Notes: generated from the sequence alone by a model not told the origin. Shown: positions 1 to 6,142, numbered from the stretch's first letter. The stretch is 8,815 bases of DNA from Pseudonocardia sp. (GCA_030147065.1 JASLAP010000748.1:1-8815), one strand, 5' to 3'. Program-made: numbers and translations.

Positions 1-435
1 AAGACCGACACGGTCGACATCGTGCTCGGCCTGGAGTCCGGCGCCGACGACTACGTCGTCAAGCCGTTCAAGCCCAAGGAGCTGGTGGCCCGGATCCGGG
101 CCCGGGTGCGGCGCACCGAGAACGAGCCGGCCGAGCAGCTGTCCATCGGCGAGGTCTCCATCGACGTGCCGGCCCACCAGGTCGTGCGGGCCGGTGAGCA
201 GATCGCGCTGACCCCGCTGGAGTTCGACCTGCTGGTGGCGCTGGCCCGCAAGCCCCGCCAGGTGTTCACCCGCGAGGTGCTGCTGGAGCAGGTCTGGGGC
301 TACCGGCACGCCGCGGACACCCGGCTGGTCAACGTGCACGTGCAGCGGCTGCGGTCGAAGGTGGAGCGCGATCCGGAGCACCCCGAGGTGGTGCTGACGG
401 TGCGCGGGGTGGGGTACAAGGCGGGCCCCCCGTGA
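1..435 (+). CDS. mtrA: MtrA response regulator, 3' part (5' end outside window)
   Basis: OmpR/PhoB-family response regulator of the MtrAB two-component system, a cytoplasmic transcription factor that in mycobacteria controls cell-wall hydrolase, division and replication genes. The frame is open from base 1 and gives 144 residues before the TGA at 433-435. They correspond to about residues 85-228 of the 228-residue mycobacterial protein, so the phosphoacceptor Asp lies outside the window. Visible are the end of the receiver, including the conserved Lys of KPF (bases 61-63), and then a complete winged-helix effector domain (about residues 45-144 of the fragment) with TPLEFDLLVALARKP, the recognition region RLVNVHVQRLRSK and the terminal hairpin VRGVGYKAG. 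Only 4 bases separate it from mtrB, so the two are surely co-transcribed. The first in-window Met (base 22) is internal, not the start. Similarity to mycobacterial MtrA, as recalled, is very high. Confidence 0.97.
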   Translation, partial: KTDTVDIVLGLESGADDYVVKPFKPKELVARIRARVRRTENEPAEQLSIGEVSIDVPAHQVVRAGEQIALTPLEFDLLVALARKPRQVFTREVLLEQVWGYRHAADTRLVNVHVQRLRSKVERDPEHPEVVLTVRGVGYKAGPP

Positions 436-439
436 TCCC

Positions 440-2551
440 GTGAACCGCACGTCGCTCGGCGAGAGCGCCCACCGCGGCGTGGTCCAGCTGCGCCAGCTGC
501 GGGTGGAGCTGAGCGATGCGTTCAACGCGGTCTGGCGGCGCTCGCTGCAGCTGCGGGTGGTGATCAGCACGCTGGCCCTGTCGCTGGCCGTGGTGCTGGT
601 GCTCGGGTTCATCCTGCAGACCCAGATCGCCGGGCAGCTGCTGCAGGGCAAGGAGACCGACGCGCACGCCCGGCTGGAGACCAGCCGGATCGTGCTGGAG
701 CGCGACCTGTCCGGGGTCGACCCGGACCGCGACGGCGCCGCGGGCGAGCTGAACAACGCGCTGTCCCGGCTGAGCAGCACCAGCCTGGAGGGCGAGGCGG
801 CACCGGCCGCCGGTGAGTTCTTCGCGGTGCTGGCGGCCAGCCGCTCCGACGTCAGCACCGAGCTGACCGTGGGCCGGATCGAGGACGTCCCGGCCGACAT
901 GCGCGACACCGCGCGGCAGGGCCTGCGCGGCCAGCGGTACTCCACGGTCCTGGAGCAGGGCGTCTCCACCCCGGTGCTGGTGGTCGGCCAGCAGGTGCAG
1001 ACCGCGACCCGGCCGATCGAGTTCTACCTGCTGTTCCCGCTGGACGCCGAGCGCCGCACGCTGGGCCTGGTGCAGAGCACCCTGATCGTCGGCGGTCTGG
1101 TGCTGCTGCTCCTGCTCAGCGGCATCGCCAGCATCGTGACCCGGCAGGTGGTGCACCCGGTGCAGCAGGCCGCCGAGATCGCCGAACGGTTCGCCGAGGG
1201 CTACCTCGACGAGCGGATGCCGGTGCGCGGCGAGGACGAGGTCGCCCGGCTGGCCGAGTCGTACAACGAGATGGCCAGCAGCATCCAGAACCAGATCGAC
1301 CAGCTGGAGGAGTTCGGCGCGCTGCAGCGCCGGTTCACCAGCGATGTCAGCCACGAGCTGCGCACCCCGCTGACCACCGTGCGGATGGCCGCCGACGTGC
1401 TGCACGCCTCCCGCGACGAGCTGCTGCCCGCGCTGCGGCGCAGCTCGGAGCTGCTGGTCACCGAGCTGGACCGGTTCGAGGAGCTGCTGGCCGACCTGCT
1501 CGAGATCAGCCGGCTGGACGCCGGGGTGGCCGACCTGGGCGCCGAGCGGATCGACGTCGGCGCGGTGGTGACCCGGGCGGTGGAGGCGGTGCGCGGCATC
1601 GCCGACCAGTCCGGCACCCCGATCGAGACCACGCTGCCGCCCGACGGCGCCGAGGCCGAGATCGACCCGCGCCGGGTGGAGCGGATCGTGCGCAACCTGG
1701 TGGCGAACGCGATCGACCACGGCGAGGGCCGGCCGATCGAGGTGATCGTCGGCTGCGACGAGCACGCGGTGGCGGTGTTGGTCCGCGACCACGGCACCGG
1801 GCTGCGGCCGGGGGAGTCCGAGCTGGTGTTCAACCGGTTCTGGCGGGCCGAGGAGTCGCGCGCCCGGCGCAGCGGCGGCAGCGGGCTGGGCCTGGCCATC
1901 AGCATCGAGGACGCCCGGCTGCACGGCGGCTGGCTGCAGGCCTGGGGCGAGGTCGGGCGCGGCTCGGAGTTCCGGCTCACCCTGCCGCGAGAGGTCGGCG
2001 GCGTGCTGCGGGCGAGCCCGGTGCCGCTGGGACCGCAGGCCGGGGTGCCCCGCCCGCCGCGCCGCGAGGCCCCGGTGCTGCGCGCCCCGGCCGACGACGC
2101 CCGCAGCCCGTGGGCGGGGCCGGCCACGGGGTCGGCCGGCGAGGAGCACGCCGCGTGGACCGATGACCAGGACGAGGGCTGGGACGACGTGGACCCGGCG
2201 GTCCGGAACGGGACCGGCGCGACCGACGAGTGGGAAGAGTGGGACGAGGCGGACCCGCCCGGTGACCGGGCCGGGGCCGGTCCGACCGGGTCCTGGGCCG
2301 AGGTGGACCCGCCCGGTGAGCGGACCGGAGCCGGCTCGCTCGGGTCCTGGGCCGAGGCGGACGAGCCGGGGGACGGGGCCGGCTGGGGCGTGTCGTGGGA
2401 CGAGGCGGACCCGCCGGACGGCCGGAACGGGACCGACCCGTGCCCCGCCGCGGACCGGCCGGGCGATGAGGCCGGCGCAGACCTGGCGGCTCCGCCGCTG
2501 TCGTCACCGGTGGGGGCCCCACCGGGCCGCCCCGACCGGGAGCGGCGGTGA
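440..2551 (+). CDS. mtrB: MtrB sensor histidine kinase with extended repeat-bearing C-terminal tail
   Basis: Membrane histidine kinase that phosphorylates MtrA. Start GTG 440 leaves a 4-base gap to mtrA; no strong Shine-Dalgarno is seen, so coupling to mtrA translation is likely. Domains of the 703 residues: cytoplasmic N-terminus with WRRSLQLRVV, TM1 about 39-59, extracytoplasmic sensor about 60-212, TM2 about 213-233, HAMP about 234-287, then HisKA with phosphoacceptor His305 in SHELRTP. The HATPase domain carries the N box (Asn419, Asn423), G1 (Asp450-His-Gly-Thr-Gly) and G2 (Gly480-Ser-Gly-Leu-Gly-Leu), so all catalytic residues are present. The kinase core ends near residue 517. The remaining ~185 residues are Pro/Gly/Asp/Glu/Trp-rich, apparently disordered, with 16-18-residue repeats. 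Mycobacterial MtrB is about 567 residues, so the extra length is mainly this tail. The gene overlaps lpqB by four bases. Confidence 0.96.
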   Translation: MNRTSLGESAHRGVVQLRQLRVELSDAFNAVWRRSLQLRVVISTLALSLAVVLVLGFILQTQIAGQLLQGKETDAHARLETSRIVLERDLSGVDPDRDGAAGELNNALSRLSSTSLEGEAAPAAGEFFAVLAASRSDVSTELTVGRIEDVPADMRDTARQGLRGQRYSTVLEQGVSTPVLVVGQQVQTATRPIEFYLLFPLDAERRTLGLVQSTLIVGGLVLLLLLSGIASIVTRQVVHPVQQAAEIAERFAEGYLDERMPVRGEDEVARLAESYNEMASSIQNQIDQLEEFGALQRRFTSDVSHELRTPLTTVRMAADVLHASRDELLPALRRSSELLVTELDRFEELLADLLEISRLDAGVADLGAERIDVGAVVTRAVEAVRGIADQSGTPIETTLPPDGAEAEIDPRRVERIVRNLVANAIDHGEGRPIEVIVGCDEHAVAVLVRDHGTGLRPGESELVFNRFWRAEESRARRSGGSGLGLAISIEDARLHGGWLQAWGEVGRGSEFRLTLPREVGGVLRASPVPLGPQAGVPRPPRREAPVLRAPADDARSPWAGPATGSAGEEHAAWTDDQDEGWDDVDPAVRNGTGATDEWEEWDEADPPGDRAGAGPTGSWAEVDPPGERTGAGSLGSWAEADEPGDGAGWGVSWDEADPPDGRNGTDPCPAADRPGDEAGADLAAPPLSSPVGAPPGRPDRERR
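2180..2437 (+). repeat. Degenerate ~54-bp tandem repeats coding the acidic W-[DA]-E-x-D-P-P tail of MtrB
   Basis: Within mtrB, Trp codons open successive units at 2240, 2294, 2348 and 2396, spaced 54, 54 and 48 bases apart. Each unit begins Trp-(Asp/Ala)-Glu-(Ala/Val)-Asp and mostly continues Pro-Pro-Gly-(Asp/Glu)-Arg followed by a Gly/Ala-rich stretch. By hand alignment the first two units agree at about 45 of 54 bases. A weaker related segment, WDDVDP, sits at 2180-2197. The fourth unit fades out around 2437. The pattern indicates recent tandem duplication inside a non-catalytic, probably cytoplasmic, disordered tail. Confidence 0.85.
2538..2542 (+). promoter_or_regulatory. Ribosome binding site of lpqB inside the end of mtrB
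   Basis: GGGAG lies 5 bases before GTG 2548. It supports this start, which overlaps the mtrB stop as GTGA, and suggests translational coupling rather than an independent transcript. Confidence 0.6.
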
Positions 2552-4287
2552 CCGGCCCCGTCCGGCGGCGGGCGTCCCGGCTGCTGGTGGTCGTGCTGGC
2601 GGTGCTGGCCATCGCGTCCTGCGCGACGGTCCCGGAGTCCTCGCCGGTCAAGGTGCTCGGCCGCACCGGGGAGGGCGAGCAGGCCCCGGCGGTCGGCCCG
2701 GTCGACGGCAGCAACCCGCTGGACCTGGTGCGCGACTTCGTCTTCGCCTCCGCCAGCAGCACCGACCGGCACGGCTCGGCCCGCCGCTTCCTGGCCCCCG
2801 AGGCCGAGGGCTGGGACGACGCCGCCGGCCTGACCGTGCTCGACGGCCAGTTCGACACGGTACCCGCGCCGGGCGCCCCCAACTCCGGCGAGCTGGCCAC
2901 CATCCGCATCCGCGGCACCGCGATCGGCCGGCTCAGCTCGTCGGGGGCGTTCGAGCCCGACCAGACGCCGTTCCAGCAGGACGTGACCGTGGTCCGCCGG
3001 GACGGGCAGTGGCGGATCGCGGCGCTGCCCAACGGCGTCGTCGTGCCGCTGTCGATCTTCCGGGACAACTACCGGTCGGTGCGCACCTGGTTCGTCGACC
3101 CGGTGCGCCGGCTGGTCGTGGCGGACCTGCGCTACCTGCCCAGCGTGCCGGCCAGGGCGCAGCCGGCCCGGGTGGCCGACCTGCTGCTCGGCGGGCCGTC
3201 CACCGCGCTGCTCGGGGCGGCGGTCAGCCAGCTCCCGCCGCAGGCCCGGCTCCGCTCCAACCTCTCCACCAGCCCGGACGGCGCCCTGGTCGTCGACCTC
3301 ACCGAGGTCGGCGACCTCGACGAGCCGTCCCGGCGGCTGCTGGCCGCGCAGGTGGTGCTGTCGCTGGCCGAGGTCAACGTGGCGCGGGTGCGGCTACTGG
3401 TCGACGGGGTGCCGCTGCTGGCCGACCGGGCCGACCTCACCCGCGCCGACGTCGTCGACCTGGTCGCCGAGGTGCAGCCCGGCCCCGAGGTGCCCGGCCT
3501 GGTGGTGTCCGGCGGGCGGCTGCGCCAGCTCACCGGTCCCGAGCCGAGCACCCCGTTGCCCGGCCCGACCGGGGACGGCAGCTACGACGTGGAGTCCGCC
3601 GCGACCACCGCGGACGGCCGCCGGGTGGCCGCCGTCGTCCGCGCGGACGATCGCCGGACCCTGGTCGTGGGCAGCGTCGCGGACCTGGGGGTCACCGAGG
3701 TGCAGCTGGACGCCGCGGCGATGACCCGCCCGACCTGGACCCCGGCCGGCGACGAGGCGTGGACCGTGCTGGACGGCCGGGTGGTGGCCCGGGTGCTGGT
3801 CGACGGGTCCGGCGCCCCGCGCACCGGCCGGGTCAACGCCGAGGACCTGGTCGACCTCGGCCCGATCCGGGACCTGCGGCTGTCCCGCGACGGGATGCGG
3901 CTGGTCGCGGTGGCCGGCACCGGCCTCTACACCGCCGCGGTGGCCCGCTCGGTGGACGGCGAGGTCTCGATCCGCAACATCCGCCGGCTGCGGCCGCTGG
4001 ACCTGGGCGAGGTCGTGACCACCGACTGGCGCACCGGGGAGTCGGTGGTCTCGGTCAGCCTCGGCCCCGATCCGCTGGTCAACCAGATCACCGTCGACGG
4101 GCTGGGCCTGCAGCAGGTGCTGAGCAACAACCTGACCCCGCCGCTGACCGCGGTGGCCGCGGCGTCGAACCAGCCGCTGCTGGTGACCGACCAGACCGGG
4201 GTGTGGAGCTTCGCCTTCGGCGACCAGGCCGCCTGGCGCCAGGTGCTGGGCGGCGCCCCCGACGCCGTCCCCCTCTACCCCGGCTGA
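2548..4287 (+). CDS. lpqB: LpqB lipoprotein, GerMN plus beta-propeller domain, MtrAB accessory factor
   Basis: Cell-envelope lipoprotein known in mycobacteria to interact with the extracytoplasmic part of MtrB and tune MtrA phosphorylation. The 579 residues match the family length (about 583 in M. tuberculosis). The N-terminus has RRR followed by a hydrophobic stretch (about 11-23) and a lipobox Ile-Ala-Ser-Cys with Cys25 as the lipidated residue. A first alpha/beta domain (about 45-190) is followed by a GerMN domain (about 195-300) with the ARVADLLLGGPS segment, then a LpqB-type beta-propeller (about 315-575) containing motifs such as PTWTPAGDEAW and DLRLSRDGMRLV. The start is GTG 2548, overlapping the mtrB stop by 4 bases with a GGGAG ribosome site. 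No frameshift or truncation is seen. The GerMN and propeller boundaries are inferred from pattern, not from a profile search. Confidence 0.95.
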   Translation: MTGPVRRRASRLLVVVLAVLAIASCATVPESSPVKVLGRTGEGEQAPAVGPVDGSNPLDLVRDFVFASASSTDRHGSARRFLAPEAEGWDDAAGLTVLDGQFDTVPAPGAPNSGELATIRIRGTAIGRLSSSGAFEPDQTPFQQDVTVVRRDGQWRIAALPNGVVVPLSIFRDNYRSVRTWFVDPVRRLVVADLRYLPSVPARAQPARVADLLLGGPSTALLGAAVSQLPPQARLRSNLSTSPDGALVVDLTEVGDLDEPSRRLLAAQVVLSLAEVNVARVRLLVDGVPLLADRADLTRADVVDLVAEVQPGPEVPGLVVSGGRLRQLTGPEPSTPLPGPTGDGSYDVESAATTADGRRVAAVVRADDRRTLVVGSVADLGVTEVQLDAAAMTRPTWTPAGDEAWTVLDGRVVARVLVDGSGAPRTGRVNAEDLVDLGPIRDLRLSRDGMRLVAVAGTGLYTAAVARSVDGEVSIRNIRRLRPLDLGEVVTTDWRTGESVVSVSLGPDPLVNQITVDGLGLQQVLSNNLTPPLTAVAAASNQPLLVTDQTGVWSFAFGDQAAWRQVLGGAPDAVPLYPG

Positions 4288-4324
4288 CCCTGCTCCCGCT
4301 CCCGCCCTCGCCCTCCGCGCGTCC

Positions 4325-4381
4325 GGTTCAGGAAAGCCACGATCCGGAACGCTGAGGGCGGGAACGTGGCTTTCCTGAACC
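4325..4381. repeat. Near-perfect 21-bp inverted repeat (possible terminator or dispersed palindromic element)
   Basis: Left arm 4325-4345 pairs with right arm 4361-4381 with one mismatch (A4342/A4364). The inner 15 bases, GTTCAGGAAAGCCAC at 4326-4340 and its exact complement at 4366-4380, are perfect. The loop is 15 bases. It starts 37 bases after the lpqB stop, where transcription of the mtrAB-lpqB operon would be expected to end, but no T-run follows either arm. It could act as a factor-dependent terminator or mRNA 3'-end stabiliser, or it may be a copy of a dispersed palindrome; the window holds only this copy. Confidence 0.85.
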
Positions 4382-4412
4382 TGGGGGCCACCGGGGCTCG
4401 GGCAGCGGGGCC

Positions 4413-4421
4413 TGTGGACAA
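4413..4421 (-). promoter_or_regulatory. DnaA-box-like 9-mer (TTGTCCACA on the minus strand)
   Basis: TGTGGACAA on the plus strand is the exact complement of TTGTCCACA, the DnaA box form favoured in high-GC actinobacteria. It is a single site in the lpqB-comF gap, about 60 bases before the comF start. One box alone does not make an origin; a regulatory or titration site, or chance, are the options. Confidence 0.4.
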
Positions 4422-4481
4422 CTCGGGCTCGGCGGGGGTCGATCGGGGTGGTCGGTCGGGGCGGAGCGGCATCCTCGGAGC

Positions 4482-5141
4482 ATGCGATGGAGGGATGCCG
4501 GAACGGCGCTGGTCGACCTGGTGCTACCGGCCGACTGCGCCGGCTGCGGCGACCCGGAGCACCCCTGGTGCGCCGGGTGCGCGGCGCGGCTCGGCGGTCC
4601 GAGGACGCCCGCGGTGCGCGTCGGTCCACCGTTGCTGGCCGCCGGCCGCTACACCGGCCCGCTCCGCGCCGCGCTGCTGCGCTACAAGGAGCGCGGCCGC
4701 CGCGACCTGGCCGGGCCGTTGGCCGCGGTGCTGGCCGGGCCGCTCGCGGCGCTGGCTCCGCCGGGCCGCGGCCCGGTCTGGCTGCTGCCGGTGCCGTCCC
4801 GCCGCTCCGCCGCCCGATCCCGCGGTGGTGACCACGTACGGCGACTCTGCCGGACGCTTTCGGCCCAACGTTGCGACCTCCGGGTGGCGCAGTCGCTGGC
4901 CCTCGATCGGGGGGTCCGGGACTCGGTGGGGCTCGACGCGGCGCAGCGGGCGGCCAACCTGGCCGGCCGGGTGCTCGTCCGGACCGCCCGGCTGCCCCCG
5001 CCCGGCGACCGGGTGGTGATCGTCGACGACGTGGTCACCACCGGCGCCACGCTGCGGACCTGTTGCTCGGCCGCCGCCGCGGCCGGGGTGGCGGTCGACG
5101 CCGCGGTGGTGCTCTGCGACGCCAGCGGACCGCTCCGATGA
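4482..5141 (+). CDS. ComF-type phosphoribosyltransferase-like protein
   Basis: 219-residue protein of the ComF/GntX family, cytoplasmic, with a phosphoribosyltransferase fold. Members help DNA uptake in competent bacteria; in actinobacteria the role is largely unproven. The N-terminal zinc ribbon is clear: Cys19-x2-Cys22 and Cys30-x2-Cys33. The middle has LLPVPSRRSAARSRGGDHV (about 98-117), the substrate-loop region of the family, and the PRPP-binding signature VVIVDDVVTTGATL is at residues 178-191 with Asp182-Asp183. Start ATG 4482 is chosen because it precedes the zinc ribbon at the usual distance. The GGAG at 4477-4480 is only one base from the ATG, which is poor spacing; an in-frame GTG at 4521 is possible but would leave only five residues before the ribbon. 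The equivalent M. tuberculosis gene is Rv3242c, also beside hpf. No catalytic residue appears lost. Confidence 0.88.
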   Translation: MRWRDAGTALVDLVLPADCAGCGDPEHPWCAGCAARLGGPRTPAVRVGPPLLAAGRYTGPLRAALLRYKERGRRDLAGPLAAVLAGPLAALAPPGRGPVWLLPVPSRRSAARSRGGDHVRRLCRTLSAQRCDLRVAQSLALDRGVRDSVGLDAAQRAANLAGRVLVRTARLPPPGDRVVIVDDVVTTGATLRTCCSAAAAAGVAVDAAVVLCDASGPLR

Positions 5142-5243
5142 TCACGAAGAGTGCGTGGAAGTTACACGCTTTCGCGCGATTCCGGAAGGCCTCTCGCCGT
5201 ATGCATCATGTCGTGGCGTCCAGATGTCGAGCACTGTTGCCGA

Positions 5244-5263
5244 ACCGTGATGCACGTTACGGT
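5244..5263. promoter_or_regulatory. Imperfect dyad, CRP/GlxR-like operator candidate upstream of hpf
   Basis: The arms ACCGTGA (5244-5250) and TTACGGT (5257-5263) are inverted copies with one mismatch, separated by 6 bases. The core GTGA-N6-TTAC differs by one base from the GTGA-N6-TCAC half-site arrangement of CRP/FNR-family regulators. It lies about 113 bases before the hpf start, a plausible operator position. It rests on pattern alone. Confidence 0.3.
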
Positions 5264-5362
5264 GCTCCGCATCCCCCGAGTCGTCCATGGGAGGGAACCA
5301 CCGATCCAGCGCGCGGGGTGGGATCCCCGTCGCGTCTGCAAGGTCAACCCGACGCCGAGAGC

Positions 5363-5367
5363 GAGGG
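5363..5367 (+). promoter_or_regulatory. Ribosome binding site deciding the hpf start
   Basis: GAGGG, followed by AAG, ends 8 bases before GTG 5376. Together with the family N-terminus it fixes the start there rather than at GTG 5151, the first possible start in the open frame, which would add 75 residues with no similarity to HPF. Confidence 0.7.
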
Positions 5368-5375
5368 AAGTCTGC

Positions 5376-6032
5376 GTGGAGATCGTTGTCACCGGCCGCA
5401 ACGTCGAGGTTCCGGAGCACTTCCGGGTCCATGTCGCCGAGAAGGTCGCGCGCCTGGAGCGCTACGACCACAAGATGACCGGAATGGAAGTCGAGCTGTT
5501 CCACGAGCGCAACCGGCGCCAGCTCAAGAGCTGCCAGCGGGTCGAGATCACCGGCCGTGGGTGCGACTGCGTCGCCCGGGCCGAGGCCTGCGCCCAGGAC
5601 TTCTACGGGGCCCTGGACGCCGCGGTCGCCAAGCTGGAGTCCCAGCTGCGCCGCTCGCACGACCGCCGCCGGATCAACGGCCGGCGGGTCCGCGTCGGGT
5701 CCGCCCGGGGCGGGGGCACCGCGGTGCTCGACGACCTGATGCCCGCTGACCTGGCCTTCGACGACCACGAGCTGGGGATCCCCACCCCGCGGTCGCACGG
5801 CGACGACCTGGCCGACCCGGAGGACGGGTCCACCGACCCCGATCCGATACCCGGGCGGGTCGTGCGCCGCAAGGTGCACACCGCCGTCCCGATGAGCGTC
5901 GACGAGGCGCTGTCGCGGATGGAGCTGGTCGGGCACGACTTCTACCTGTTCGCCGACGCCGACACCGGCAAGCCCTGCGTGGTCTACCGGCGCAAGGGCT
6001 ACGACTACGGAGTGATCAGCCTGACCCGCTGA
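5376..6032 (+). CDS. hpf: Long-form ribosome hibernation promoting factor (HPF/RaiA family)
   Basis: 218-residue long HPF that binds the 30S decoding site and dimerises or inactivates ribosomes under stress or stationary phase. The N-terminal S30AE domain (about 1-100) starts MEIVVTGRNVEVPEHFRVH and includes RAEACAQDFYGALDAAV (68-84). A charged Asp/Gly/Pro-rich linker (about 105-160) leads to the C-terminal dimerisation domain (about 161-218), recognised by RRKVHTAVPMSVDEALSRME, GHDFYLF and VVYRRKGYDYGVISL. The length fits actinobacterial long HPFs. The domain has four cysteines (53, 63, 65, 72), of which the Cys-Asp-Cys pair looks atypical. The gene is followed after 18 bases by a strong hairpin, so it probably forms its own transcription unit, separate from secA. 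It is the counterpart of Rv3241c. Confidence 0.94.
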   Translation: MEIVVTGRNVEVPEHFRVHVAEKVARLERYDHKMTGMEVELFHERNRRQLKSCQRVEITGRGCDCVARAEACAQDFYGALDAAVAKLESQLRRSHDRRRINGRRVRVGSARGGGTAVLDDLMPADLAFDDHELGIPTPRSHGDDLADPEDGSTDPDPIPGRVVRRKVHTAVPMSVDEALSRMELVGHDFYLFADADTGKPCVVYRRKGYDYGVISLTR

Positions 6033-6050
6033 TCCCCAGGACGCGCCCGG

Positions 6051-6090
6051 CGGGGCGGCACCGGTTCCGAGCGGAACGGTTGCCGCCCCG
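6051..6090 (+). terminator. GC-rich hairpin after hpf, probable terminator
   Basis: Arms 6051-6069 and 6072-6090 pair at 17 of 19 positions; the outer ten (CGGGGCGGCA) are perfect. It begins 18 bases after the hpf stop. No U-run follows (next bases TCGGCGTTGT), as is common for actinobacterial terminators, so some leakage into secA is possible. Confidence 0.6.
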
Positions 6091-6124
6091 TCGGCGTTGT
6101 AGCGGTGGGCGCCGGCCGCTTCGC

Positions 6125-6130
6125 TACCCT
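6125..6130 (+). promoter_or_regulatory. Candidate -10 element (TACCCT) of secA
   Basis: TACCCT fits the TANNNT form of actinobacterial housekeeping -10 hexamers and lies after the hpf hairpin, 79 bases before the secA start. The only -35-like sequence nearby, TTGTAG at 6097-6102, is 22 bases away, which is longer than normal, so the call rests on the -10 and position only. Confidence 0.3.
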
Positions 6131-6142
6131 GGGCCGGGGGCA

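Larger units (their letters stand above)
4288..4481. other. lpqB-comF intergenic region
   Basis: These 194 bases hold a pyrimidine-rich stretch right after lpqB (about 4288-4324), the inverted repeat at 4325-4381, a G-run cluster at 4383-4461 and a DnaA-box-like 9-mer at 4413-4421. No convincing sigma-70 promoter was found for comF. In M. tuberculosis, as remembered, a further gene (Rv3243c) occupies this position; no ORF with coding character is seen here. Confidence 0.6.
5142..5375. other. comF-hpf intergenic region, reduced GC
   Basis: This 234-base gap is clearly less GC-rich than its surroundings: bases 5141-5260 are about 57% GC by hand count. It should contain the hpf promoter. I see no hexamer pair good enough to call. 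A dyad at 5244-5263 and a small inverted repeat (TGCATCA at 5202-5208 with its complement at 5248-5254) are the only structured elements. The hpf frame is open through most of the gap, but that stretch has no family similarity. Confidence 0.6.

Noticed and set aside
329..2772. Long minus-strand open frames opposite mtrA/mtrB/lpqB (329-2149, 1201-2772)
   Set aside because: Arg/Ala/Gly/Ser-rich compositional shadows of mtrB, without domains or plausible starts.
2163..4355. 730-codon plus-strand frame overlapping the mtrB tail and lpqB
   Set aside because: Arg/Gly/Pro-rich translation in the wrong frame of two confident genes; a shadow.
5153..5169. Small inverted repeat GCGTG-N7-CACGC just after comF
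   Set aside because: Five-base arms are too short to support a terminator or operator in GC-rich DNA.
5151..5375. N-terminal extension of HPF from GTG 5151
   Set aside because: The added 75 residues show no family similarity, while GTG 5376 has a good ribosome site and gives the standard HPF N-terminus.
5138..5749. ORF starting at ATG 5138, overlapping the comF stop as ATGA and running into hpf
   Set aside because: The ATGA overlap looks like translational coupling, but the product has no recognisable domain and runs in a different frame through the conserved S30AE coding region.
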